64,000 nt of DNA, from contig OZ038422.1 of NCBI GenBank assembly GCA_964036155.1, positions 8,021,201-8,085,200 of the forward strand, written 5' to 3'. The position numbers and the translations under genes are program-made. Of this stretch, positions 49,067 to 61,800 are shown piece after piece; within the stretch, counting starts at the first letter, position 1; each line of letters starts with the position of its first letter. Below the pieces are notes generated by a model that worked only from the letters and a program-made list of their open reading frames with translations, searched no databases and was not told where the DNA came from. The DNA comes from Diploscapter coronatus. Taxonomy: Eukaryota; Nematoda; Chromadorea; Rhabditida; Rhabditidae.

Positions 49067-50070
49067 TCAACCCAGTAAATTGACTATTTTATGCTGAATC
49101 TTTTGTTATTTATAAATAACAAAATTAACCTGAAATATACATGCAACCAGAATGCTGCAAGCACTGTGAATGAAGAGGTAGATTGACTTCGAGTAATCAC
49201 AGAATAGCAAAGTCGAAATGAAGAAGATAGTTATTCGAGCAGATTCGATATTAAGTGCCAATTTCGTCCTAAAGAAGAAATAAGTTATCCCTTGTGAAAA
49301 TTATTTTTAATGATCGATAAATTGAAACAGTAAATTCTGCGAAAATTTGATATGCAAATTATGCATTGCGTAATTTGAAAGTCGTAAAAACCATTCCTTG
49401 AATCAATGATTTGTCGTCTATTTATTTTAAAATAATTCATCAATTTCCATGACTTACAATCCACTAAAATAGGTCAATAAAGCCTGTAGAAAATATAGAA
49501 AGTAAAGAATAAGAGAGGATGCTGCGACTACGCTAGATATTGATAAATTCCATGATTTTTCTTCGAAAGCTCGAATGTAGTCAAGAATGTCGAGAGGAAT
49601 TAATAAAAATTGAATTATTATGTACATAACAATTCGAGATTTCCCCTTAACGATATTTATACCATCATAAAAATAAATAAATTCTGACTTACCTTCGACC
49701 CAAATTTTATTGCTTGTTCGATTTTATCTTGGGATTCATAGTAGCTGACTGTAATAGAAATAATTTTGCAGGTTAAACATACGCGCTATTTGAAATTCCG
49801 CAAATTTAGCGTTTTCTAGCCAGAGTTTTAGAAACTCAACTAGGAATTTATACTCTAACTAAACTCTCTAGAAAATACTTTTCGAGTCCGATTTTCCCTA
49901 AATGTCGAGTTAGAGTTTAAAAGCTTTCGAATCTTTAACTGCCCTGGCCATCCTGTTTTCTGCTCACTTTTATCAATAATTTATAAAAACTAACTTTTCT
50001 TGTCACTTCCAGTTTCAACGACGAGTTCTGTGCCCTTGTCGTCAGTTTCTGCAGCCATAATTTTACCCAT
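49067..50070 (-). CDS. Small multi-pass membrane protein, unrecognised
   Basis: Five exons, minus strand: 49995-50070, 49693-49748, 49458-49645, 49130-49268 and 49067-49093, about 161 residues, TGA stop. The first 45 residues are hydrophilic and acidic then mixed (MAAETDDKGTELVVETGS). Three or four hydrophobic segments follow, at about residues 49-65, 78-101, 118-130 and 135-152, separated by short charged loops (a DYIRAFEEK loop between the first two). No signal peptide. I do not recognise a family; the small four-pass layout is seen in nematode-specific proteins. The acceptor of exon 3 is GTTAAG; the others are ordinary. The last exon of nine codons is the least certain. Confidence 0.6.
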
Positions 50071-51559
50071 TTTTATTGATTCCTATCTCACTAAAATTCA
50101 TGATAAAGTAATTAGTTTGAAAAAGTATTAAATCCAAAATTAAAGGTCGATTTTACTTCAATCTTAACAATAACCGAAATTATTATCGTGAAATCTCTGA
50201 CAGAAGCCCCTGAAGGTCAAATTTGAGATCCCAAAATCCTTAGTTCTTATTATGAACACGTTCTAAAAAGCGTGGATATTGGAGATATAGAAGCGAAGTT
50301 TCTCAAACTTTTAAATTTCATAACTTTTTCGGAAACCAATTTACACAAGCTTAGAACATCTCTTATACAGGTCTAATCGTGCTTAAAGCAGGGGGAATTT
50401 GCAAGGCTCATATGCGCCTTTATCAATACTAAATTTATTGCTCATTTTGAGGAGGATCTTACTTTGGTAGAACTCTTTAACTTGTTCCCAAAAACATGGA
50501 GATCAAAAACGAGAGATTTTGATTTTCTGTGCTTTCTAAAGAAATAAATAGTACGCTGACTTTCTCTCTTCTTTTATTTCGATCTTCACCTTTTTGATAA
50601 TGAGCCATATTATTTCAGGATGAAGATTTGGCTGTTTCATGAGTGAAAACCTTCCAAAAGGGCGAGCTTTATATAAAAAAAAAAGAAAAGTATTTGATTT
50701 TCATAGACACTGGGTTGTACTAGCCTACAATACAGGGGATGGACATGAAGCTTTCATAGATCTGAATCATTTTGCCCACTATATGATGCAGATATTTCGT
50801 AAAATGTTCCGTTTTTCGGAATTTTCTCTAATCTTTGTTTTTAGAAATACAAGCATTTTCGTGTCATTTCAATTCGAAATATAGCAGAAAAATAGAAATA
50901 ATTTATCGAAAAAAACAAATAACGAGAGATATCCGAATTATTTCATGCAGTTGTACACACTTACATAGCTCAACAACAATAATAATTTCTCAAAATTGTG
51001 TAATGTCAACTATTATGAATAAATCTGGAAGCAGAAACTTGATTCGTATCTTTCGAATTTTACGGTAATCGTTTGCTAGAGTCGATCAGTTCTAATTTAA
51101 TCCAAAAAAATTTGTAATAACATTGTGTCAGCATCGTTCATAGATGGAATAAATATATGCATATATCAGTGAAAAGCTAATTTTTACTTGCTTCGTTTTA
51201 TCAATAATAAAATTGCGCCAAAGATGATTTATCCCAATTTCTTATGTGACATATCAACTTTTTAGCCCCTTGCATTTCTCTCCCGGTCCTCACCCACTTT
51301 TTGGAGAAATAGTGTGAGTTAGTCACGAAAAGCGGGTGATAAATACAACAGGGAAAGGGTGAGGAATACAAGGAGCCAATTTTGACTAATCAAGAAATGC
51401 AACAGCTCAAATCGCAGTCATTTTTGCAGAATATAGTTAATTTTCATTCCTCAAGACGAAAATTACAATTCTATTGAATGCACACAATGCAAAATTCAAA
51501 AAAGATCTCTCTTATCGTAAAACCTATAATAGAAGCCTCCCTCTTATAGTAGAAGTCCT
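50071..51559. other. Intergenic, no supported gene
   Basis: AT-rich. The open frame 50639-50884 has a locally protein-like stretch (HRHWVVLAYNTGDGHEAF) but no splice context or start, so it is left uncalled. Confidence 0.45.
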
Positions 51560-51599
51560 TCTGAAATGGAGGCCCATTCTAAAATAGAACCCCATGAGT

Positions 51600-52411
51600 C
51601 CTAACCACTGAAATGAAGGAACTAGGCTCCGCTCCCTCAAGTGGGCGGAGCTATGCTAATTTGAGGCTTGAATTAGGCACTCGTCATAAAGTACACAGAA
51701 AACTCTTTTGCTATAAGAGATTTTCGAAAAATTTAAAAAGAATGAACATAACCATGGAATATACTTTCTAAAAATATATTCGTTTAGGGAGTCAACCATT
51801 TGTTTGGGGCTGGAGGGGGTCTTAAAGTTAAAAAGTGTCAAAAATGGCAGTTTCAAAACATGCATATTTTGCATAAAATCGATCATAACTCGAAAAATTT
51901 GTTACTTGTTGGTAAAATTTTATTTCATATTCGGATTCTCCAGGTAATTCTGCATCTTATACGCCAAAAATAAATGCCAAAAAAGGGTGACATCAATAAC
52001 ATTACTATTGCATCAAAGTTGGCGATCCAAAAATCGAAATTTCAATTTGAGGGTTAGACCCCACAATATGTATACCAATTGATAGAGCTCATCGAACTAA
52101 GCAACTTTTGTGAAGACACCATATGGTTATCTATTATGGTATGGGAGTGATACCTCAAAAACCAAAATTTAATGTCAATTTTTAAGAAAATGATACGAGA
52201 ATATTTTCATAGATAATCTACCAAAATTTGAGCTCAAATTGAGGCTAGAGACATCCATTATTTATTCCCATTCAATTTGGAGTCGAATAATACCAAACAT
52301 GGTATTGTACCAAATGGTAGTGATTCATATGGGTTTGGTTCGGATCCGGAACACTTTTGCGATTGTCCGAACCCCCTTTGACAGTTGTTCCGTTTATTTG
52401 TGGAATGTCTC
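51600..52411 (+). mobile_element. Family-2 TTAA element, left end missing
   Basis: About 810 bp matching the interior and right end of 59853-60754 in the same orientation. The right terminus ends GGAATGTCTC before TTAA (52412-52415). The left terminal inverted repeat is absent or too diverged to see. Confidence 0.82.
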
Positions 52412-52719
52412 TTAAATATCCATTATTTGGAAGTTTCAGAAATTCAAACATTGATATAGATACAGTGCTCAACACCCACATTGAAATTAAACAGAAAAAT
52501 CCGCCATATTTAGATTCAGCGATCCCGGAAATGGTACTGTACTTTCTTGCCTGATTACGTGTCCTTCATGCTATACTAACTTTCAAAAAAGTCATTTTAG
52601 GAATTCGAACTTTTCGACACGTCGCCACGTGGGAAATAACGTAGGAAAAGAAACCCTTACCATTTATACCCCCTTGTAGCCTTTTAATATGTATATATTT
52701 CAACATTTTCTTCAAATTG

Positions 52720-52960
52720 TTAAAATCCCCCCAATAAAAAATAACCGAATTAATTTCTTCTATTGAATTTTCAGTCGAAAGCATGATCACATGAATTGAC
52801 ATATTTGTTCATTTGCCTTCGAATCATCAAATCCTGTTTTTGGCTTTTCGCCAAATACCAGTCCATTTGATTGTTCTTTCCTTTGAAATTCGAAAATAGG
52901 CGAAAGGAATTCAGAAAGAAACACATTTTCGATAATCAAATAAAATATTTATATTTGTTT
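52720..52960 (-). repeat. Inverted dispersed repeat E, copy 2
   Basis: Reverse-orientation partner of 46962-47203, ending beside the family-1 TTAA element at 52973. Confidence 0.65.
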
Positions 52961-52972
52961 AAGAGTGAATGT

Positions 52973-53585
52973 CAGTAAGGACCAAAGTCTGTATAAACAG
53001 GGACCCGTAAATCGGGCTGATTTTCACAGGATTTGTTCAGTTTTTCATGCTGATCATCATGGCGTGGTTTGTTTTTCATAAAAAATTATCGTATGCAGGA
53101 TTACGGTAGCTTAAAGTTTTGAGAAATCCGACCTCAGGAAAAAATTCATAACTTTCTTATTTGTGGACCAAATCGAATGCGGTTTTCAGCATTGGATAGC
53201 CCACGAAAAACTATAAATAGTGTAACTACGACCACCTAGGACCAACGATTTCCCACCAAAAATTTACTTTCCGAAAATGCGACCCTGACCGAATAGTTTT
53301 TTTTCGCGATTTTAACCCCATCGATGTCTTGGGGAACCGGCTGAAAATGACCTTATTTTGTAGAGAATTTAATTCTGAATACAAATATGTAACTTTTTCG
53401 AAAAATGATATAGGATCTTGGGGTCAAATAACTTGCTGAATGCATAAAACCAGGGTGATTTTTATGAAAACAAATTTTAAAAATTCATCTCTCTGTGTGT
53501 GCACATTCTAGAATAAGTTCTGGAACAAAAGTTGTTCACCATGTCCCTCTTCACAACATACTGGAAGAATGAATTTTTCCCTACA
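52973..53585 (+). mobile_element. Family-1 TTAA element, right end missing
   Basis: TTAA at 52969-52972 is followed by GAGTGAATGTCAG and AAGGACCAAAG, as at the ends of 5397-5921. The interior matches 54932-55400 up to the GAATTTTTC word near 53577, but no closing inverted repeat follows. 53586-54815 holds no gene that I can support. Confidence 0.75.
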
Positions 53586-54815
53586 TCATTTACGCGTAAA
53601 CACAGTACGAGTCCAATAGTACGCGATCAAGACGCGAAAAGTGCGCATTTCGGCAGAAATTGATAGTCAAAAAAATTATCTTTTGATATCTGATAAACTG
53701 GATATCTATAGTAATCAAATAAAAAAATAATCATTCAATTTGGATGGAAACTATGGAAGTTATGAATTTTTAAAATCAAACTAGGCAAAGTCGAGTCATG
53801 ACAACTCTTCGAAGAAGTGGCATTTCTTCTCTAGCGGGCAGTCTATATGAAAACTGTCAAGTGTCCCAGAAACTAGAAGACTTAGGCTACTTCCCAGTAT
53901 AAATAACTCATGGAATCTGGCACTTTTAAAAAATAAAAAAAATGAAAAAAGCGAAAAATCAATATGACATTTTCCATGTTTCACTATGTTCATCAAAACT
54001 TCCTTATTCTGTGTTATTTCGACGAGATCTTTTCAGAATCGCGCTCAGCTGGTCTCTGCGAGCATTTTGATATCAAATTAACATTTTTCCCATACAGAAT
54101 AACGAAAATAGAATTTTCCAGAACTACCAGATGCGGACCTTCCGGAACATGCGGAACAAGTGGTCGGATCGGGTTTTAACCGTCATATTCGTCACCAGCG
54201 TAGTCGAAAACCCCCGGGAACAAAAAATCAGCTCAAAATTTGAGGGTCGACTTCTCGAGTACCACCCCCACTATAAAAAAAACTCGATTTTTACGAATAA
54301 CGTCTCTTATATGGTTTTTTTCTGTAATTTTTTGATCATCCGTCATTCATTAGATCTCAGATTAAATTACATATTTTTGTATTTTATTTGTTAAATTAGA
54401 GTATGATAATTTCTATTGATTTGTTGACTGTTAACTATTGCTTTAAAACTACCTACTGACCTTTTTAAAATCCGAGGCTATTTTTACAAATGAAGCGGCT
54501 ATTTGTACAAGTTGCCTCTATTGCCGATGCAAGAAGATGTTTTTTCTTTCCTCTTTCCTCGTGCTTTTCTGCCTCAAGATAAAGACAGCATTCCTTGCTA
54601 TTTATACTATATATCTATTTCTAAAAATTCAACAGTTTACAGAATTTGCTTTTTTATTTAATGATTTTACATTTTTTCATTTTATGATTTAATTACCCAG
54701 GTTTGAGGCAGCCAATAAAGTGCTGCAATTCAACTATCTGTTACCCCTAAACCTATCTGCACCCATTGGTTGGCTGAACCGATCACCTACGACCAACCGT
54801 ACTCGCTACAAATAT

Positions 54816-54931
54816 CATTCTCGATTTTCCCTTTCATTAAAATCGATTTCATATTTTCACAGAGCCATTGTCTTCATTTCCATTTATGTGTTATATTTAT
54901 TTAGTTGGATTGGATAATACTCCACATTTAA
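54816..54931 (+). repeat. Dispersed repeat D, copy 2 (occupied TTAA site)
   Basis: Matches 24734-24850. Its TTAA (54928-54931) is the left target site of the following element. Confidence 0.75.
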
Positions 54932-55542
54932 AAGTGAATGCCGGCAAAACTAGTCTTAGCAAAAGGGTTGTTTCCAGGGGTCCGTCGATTTGGCTGATTT
55001 TCACACATGTTGTTCAGTTTTTCACGCTGATTCTCGTGGTGCTATCCGTTTTTCGAAAATCGATTACTGTAGCGAGTTACGGTAGCTCGTAAGTTTTCCA
55101 GACCCGGCCTCGGGAAAACAATTCGTAACTTTCTTATTTCTGGACCAAATTGAATGATTCTTTTTCATTGGACAGCATTTAATCTATAAATTATCAGACA
55201 ATAAAATAAGAATTTTTTGAAGTTAAATGACCAAATTCAGCATAATGCTTTTTTATACACTATTTTCAAAAATTCATAGTTCCCTGTGTGTGTACATTCT
55301 AAAATAAGTTCTGGAACAACTTTTGTTCATCGTGTCCCTCTACACAACATACAGGAAGGACGAATTTTTCTCTGACATGGGGTATGTAAAAACTTGAAAT
55401 TAGCATAACTCCCCCCATTTGCAGTTTTATGAAAAACGGATCACATCATGAGAATCAGCGCGAAAAACTGAACAAAATGTGAAAATTAATTCGATCGGCG
55501 GACCCTGGAAACATCGACTTTGGTCCGCCCTGACATTCACTC
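54932..55542 (+). mobile_element. Family-1 TTAA element, complete copy
   Basis: 611 bp between TTAA at 54928-54931 and TTAA at 55543-55546. Ends AAGTGAATGCCGGC and the mirror of GAGTGAATGTCAGG. It includes the GGACC and TTTCCAGGG blocks shared with 5397-5921. Confidence 0.88.
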
Positions 55543-55831
55543 TTAAAATATGGATTTAGTATTTTTGTTGCAATTAGCGAATTTATTTTGTTCTTTCTGA
55601 ACTTTTCCGTTCTCGAATCGATTAATCGATCATACTTATTCGGAATTTTATATAGCTTGATCTTGATCGTTCAGAATCGGAAAAAATACCTTTCTCAAAA
55701 GTTTAGTTTATTCTCTTTCATCATCCCCTTTAATGTTCGAATAATATTTTTAAAACTTTTCTAGTTTAGAATCTATGAAAACATCTAAAGAGATTTGTTA
55801 ATTTGATAAAATTTCGAAATTCCAGAAGGAA

Positions 55832-58800
55832 ATGAAGAATTCTCAAAATAGTCGCATTTTAAACCCGAAGTTCACATCGATACCGGTCACTAAAGTGCAC
55901 CCGCCTAAACGAAGAGACATTCAGGGATTACGGTATTTTTTAAAATTAAAATATGCTCTAATGCTAAACTTTGTCGTTATTTTACAAAATATTAATGTTA
56001 TTTTTCAGAGCCTGGGCCATTATTTTGGTGCTGCTATTCCACTATTTCCCAGAGTATTTTCCGAATGGATATGTCGGCGTGGATATGTGAGTTTAAAAAG
56101 ATTTTTTATTAGAATACTTTCTTCAATTTCTAGTTTTTCCAGGTTTTTCGTGATTTCCGGCTACCTGATAGGAATGATCGTTTGTAAATTCGAGGTTTTG
56201 GATCGACAGGCTTTGCAGATCTTCTATTATCGAAGAGCCAAAGTATATTTTTTAAAAATGACTAATTTATCGAGTTCTTAAAATGTTTGTTAAATAAAAT
56301 TTGATGTTGCAAAAACATCTATTTTGCCAAACATTGCGAATTCAGCGCATCTTTCCACTCTACTACCTGGCCATTGGGCTGATCTTCGTGGTTATGTACG
56401 TGTTTCTGCCCGAGCCGTCGTACGACATCAACACGAGCAGCGGCATGAAGGCCATTTTCCTTCTAACAAACATGAAGTCCGAGCTCGATCCCGAACAGGA
56501 TTACGCCAAATTGGTGGGCGGGGTTATTTTTTTATTGAGAGATGAAACCTGAAAAATTTCTATTTTTAAATGATTTTTGAGGCTTGAAAGACGTTTTTGA
56601 TGAATTCTATCGTTTTCGAAACTAAAAAATAAAACTTCAGAATAAATAAATCAGTAATTTGAAGTTAGCGGGCGCCGAAGACCTATTCACACACACTTGG
56701 TCGTTGTGTGTCGAGATCAAATGGTATTTCCTGGTTCCTTTCCTCTTCATGGCCCAAAGACGACTGCCCATTTCGGCAATGCGCTTTTTCATAGGTAACC
56801 ATTTTTGGTACTATTTTGATTACCATTTCATGCTACCAATTTTCATTATTTTTGATTGATACCATATCAATGCTACCATGTTTTATTTAGAAAAAAGAAT
56901 ACATTTTCAGGAATCGGTTCAATTTCGCTGTTTTACCATTTGATCTCGAACGATACGATCGCCTTCAATTCGACATTTGCGAGGGTTTGGCAATTCTGTT
57001 CTGGAATTACGGCATACGTTGCGACGATCTATGAAAAGAAGGTGGGGTTTTTCAACTTATACTTCTCAGATCGATGGTCCGCAGAAAATAGTGCACCTTT
57101 TCGAGAGAGATAAAGAAGAAATGCTCTTTTCTTCTCTCAATATGATATACTATTTTTGCAGATCGAATTTTGAAGTCGGTTTTTAATTTTATACATTTTT
57201 ATTTTTTCAATAGATTTCTTTATTTTTATGTTTGAAAAAGTAGTTAAAATCTAATTGTTTTCAATTTTCAGAACCTTCGACCAGAAATGAACAACAACGA
57301 TGACAAAGAGACGAGGCTTTTGCTGAATGATCAGGATGAAAGCGAAAATCAAGACGGTGATTTTTTAAAGTTTTTTTTGTTGTATTTTTTGAAAGCTTAA
57401 AAAATCTCGTTTCTTTGGCTTTCGTAATTAAAAAAATTGATTATTTGTTAACCTTGCGTGTAGATCTCAAGCTGTAAAATGCCCGATTTCAAGCTTTATT
57501 TGAACAACATTGGTTCGAAAAATTCAACTTTTAGAGAAAGTCGAAAAAGGGATTTTGAATTTTTTTAATCGGATCTGAAAAAAATTCAACCTATTTTGGA
57601 AGGAAATAATGTCAATTCCGGAACCTTTCAAAGTGTCGACTAAAGATCATTTTTTCAGGAAAAAATAGACTATGTTCGCGAAAAATGCAAATTTTCTATA
57701 GGGATAAAAATAATAAAATAGAACAAATATTTTAAAAAGTCAAAATATAACGTGTTTCTATATGAAAATTTCAATAAATGTATTGAAAATAAAATGTTCA
57801 GTCCAAATAATGGCTGAAGACAGACGACTTCTTCCGTATATAGCCTACTTTCTGTTCGCTCTGATCGTGGTCACATTTTCTTGGTCCACTGAGGAACCAC
57901 ACCATCTGAGGATAGAAATGACCTTCCTGACGACGATTTTGATCGCCATTGGAGAATATTATGAGGTGGAATTTTTCTTTATTTTCTAAAAAATCATTTT
58001 GTATTTTTCTTCTAAAATTCAAGGATAGAAAAATGATGAAATCTGAACTTTTTCTCATGGGAAGTATTTTTTTGAAGATCTGGATCCTTTCAAACGCACT
58101 GATGAACTACATCGGGAATATCTCCTACTCACTCTACCTAGTGCACTGGCCGATTTTCGCGACGACCAAGTATTTCGCCCCGGACAGTAATTTGGGTAAT
58201 TTTAAGGACAGTTTGGATAACTCGTTACTTCGTCGCCCATAGCTAAGATGGTAGGGGAGGTATTTCTCCATATTATTTCGTAGGTAACGAAACAACGAAT
58301 TATCTAGGTTGTCATTTGAACTTTTTTCTTCGGAGTTAAACAAAAATCGATTTTTAGCGTTATTGATCGGGATAGGTCTCAGTTTCCTCACGGCCAGCAT
58401 CATTTATTTCGCCTACGAACAACCATACCTGAAATTGGGGGCGGTGAAAATCTTCATCTTAGTAGGTTTCAATGCCAATGTTTTCTATTTGAATGTTTCA
58501 TTTGAACTTATTATTAGGGATCCTTTTATTTTCTAAGAATTTCTCTATTTTCAGATCGGTCTTTTATTCGTGGCCTCCCTAATTCTGACACAGCCTTCGA
58601 TAGTAACGAATCAAATCGACTACGAGCGAAAGTTTGGCGTCTACAATTTCGACCTCGAAAAGGGCGACCCGTCAAAAAATCTCTGTGAGTTGGTTTTATT
58701 TTTAATTTAAAATTTTTGGGACGGGGCTGTATTTTGAAAATTTTGCAAAAACAATGTTTTTCAGCAGTCGCCGTAGCGCTGAATTACTACGAGGGCATAG

Positions 58801-61800
58801 CTCAGGTCGATGCGAGTACTTTGGTGGAAAATTGCACTCATATTAGTTTGGGATCAGGATTGTACGAATTTTTTTTAACGTAAACGAAACGAAATTCAAC
58901 CTCTACGTAACATGAAACGTAACGAAAATCGCTCAAAACTGACGTAAACGTAAATTGGAAGATTTTCAAAATATCATACGATGAGTATCATTTTTAGATG
59001 AAATAATTTATTTTAAAAACTAAAGAAAACGTACACAAAAATAAAAGCAGAACTATCAGAAAAAGAATATCGAATAACTAAACCAAATTATAATTGAGGT
59101 TGATGAATAGGAGTTTCCTAAGGGGGTTGGGAGAAAGATTCTTTCTGTAGTCGGTCAAAGTGCGACTAGCTAAGGAAAAAACGCGTTCAGACTCAACAGA
59201 TAAGGCAGATACAGCCAAATAAAATTTTGTCATCGCGAAGAGATTGGGAAAGAGATTGAGCCCCACCCTCACGCCAGAATTGGGTTGAGATCACTGGATG
59301 ATTTTATAAATAAAAATCGGACGATATCTACAGATAAAAATAGCTTATTTTTACGTATTTTTCTTGAGTTTCACATAACACGAAAATCGACGTAAACGTA
59401 ACGAAACGAAATGTAACTTTTCGTACAACTGTTTTAGATTCAAACAACTCTGGACTCCCTTCGGGTGGTGTAAAATGCTGGTAATTCATTTTTATTTTCT
59501 GCAAAATTAATATTCTTCCTGGTAAAAATTCGATTTTATAGACTTTCTATGATTTTTAATAAAATTTTATATAGGCTTTTGAGGAATTTTTGCAAAAAAA
59601 ATCTAAATCAATAATCTTGTCGATTTGACTATGATGAACTTTAGGGCGAGCACACGGGAAAAATCAAATTCCTCGTGATCGGGAATTCGTATGCCTGCAA
59701 TCAAGGCCACATCGTCTATGAAGCGTTCCAGAATTTGACGAAAGAGTTTCACTTTGCCTGCATACCGAGTGAGCTTTTTAAACTTCATTTATTCGAAAAA
59801 TTTATTCTCCAAAGAAATTAATAATCAGAGGGAAAATTAAAAACTCGTTTAAGAGACATTCCACGAATAAATGGAACAACTGTCAAAGGGGGTCCGGACA
59901 ATTGCAAAAGTGTCCCGGATCCGAACCAAACTTATATGGTGGATACACTCATGGACCCTATTCACAAAAATGAGGTTTTTAGGTCTCGTCCCCAAAAGTG
60001 GGCGGGACTAGGTAGGGGGTCAAAGTTGAGCATTTTGACGTTTTGACTGCGAACAGGAGGTACAAAGAAAACTTTTTTTCTATAAGAGATTTTTGAACAA
60101 TTTTAAAAGGATGAACATGGCCATGGGATGTACTTTCTAAAAATATATTGGTTTAGGGGGATCAGCCATTTGTTGGGTGTGGGAGGGGATCTTAAAGTCA
60201 AAAATGAGTTTCAAAAAATGCATATTTTGCATAAAATCGACCATAACTCGAAAAATTTGTTACTTGTTGGTAAAATTTTATTTCATATTCGGATTCTCCA
60301 GGTAATTCTGCATCTTATACGCCAGAAAGGGTGACACCAATAACATTACTATTGCATCAAAGTTGGTGACCCAAAAATCGAAATTTCAATTTGAGGGTTA
60401 GACCCCACAATATGTATACCAATTGATAGAGCTCATCGAACTAAGCAACTTTTGTGAAAACACCATATGGTTATTTATTATGATATAGGAGTGATACCTA
60501 AAAACTAAAATTTAACGTCAATTTTCAAGAAAATGATACGAGAATATTTTCATAGATAATCTACCAAAATTTGAGCTCAAATTGAGGCTAGAGACATCCA
60601 TTATTTATTTCCATTCAATTTGGAGTCGAGCGATACCAAACATGATATTGTACCAAATGGTAGTGATTCATATGGGTTTGGTTCGAATCCGGGACACTTT
60701 TGCAATTGTCCGGACCCCCTTTGACAGTTGTTCCGTTTATTTGTGGAATGTCTCTTAAGATTTTGAAAATTTTAAAGAAAGAACACTTTTCTAAATAATA
60801 TTCTTCATAAAATTGAAATTTTTGAAAAAGATTTTGAAGAAAATAGTTGTTTTAAAGGGACACCCCCTATTGGGAACTGTCCTATTCGGAGCAGCCCAAT
60901 TCGGAACTTTTTGTGAATAGGGAGCATTGGGGGAGCTAACAAAATAGGTCCGAATTGGGCTGTTCCGAATAGGACAGTTCCCAATAGGGGGTTGCCGTTT
61001 TAAATAATATATTCTTCAACAAAAAAATTATCTGAAAGACATTGGGAATTTTTAAAATAAAAATTGAAGATATGTTTGAAGAAAAATTTCAGCCTGCGAA
61101 CCCCTTATAGAAAAACAGACCAGTGAGTGCCTCTCGTTAAAACAGTGGTACAACGGCTGTAAGTAGTTTGTTACCCAAAGTGAGTACTTTGTTACCAAAC
61201 ATTTTTGTGTTAAAAATATTGGCAAATTTATTGAAAATGCCTACGTTTGTTAACGTAAAATACCATTTCAGTTTTGGAAAATTTTTTTATAATTGCTGCA
61301 CGCGTCGTTTTTATTTACAATATTTCGTTGAATTTTTAAAGATATTTTTCAATCCGGGTTTTATTATTAATCGTCAACTTTTATGATGAATTTTATTTAT
61401 TTTAAAAGCAATTCGAGGATTATATTTTATCGTAGAAGTTCAAATCCATTATCAAATTTTTTTAATATTTTAAAATCACATATATCATGCGTTGATGGAG
61501 AAATGTGAGAGTAATACATATGAACGATGAATAAAAAGGAATTCATTCAAAATTTTCATTTTGTCATAATACATAGGATAAATCTTTAGATCGTGTGAAT
61601 TTTCGTATTATCATCGTAATTTAATGCAATGGTACAAAAAGAAAAAGTCGTGAATGAAAATGCTAAATAAATTAACATCGTTGTCTATTCGTTCAAATAA
61701 CGTCATAAAATTTTAAAATATTGCTAATATCGATGCTTTATAGTGTTAAATGATGATTTGGCATAATTTACTAGCCTTTTTATTGATCAAAATGTTTGGT

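Noticed and set aside
50639..50884. ORF with HRHWVVLAYNTGDGHEAF, slightly reminiscent of an LRAT/NlpC-type HW motif
   Set aside because: No catalytic cysteine block, no flanking splice signals in phase and no neighbouring exons; probably chance.
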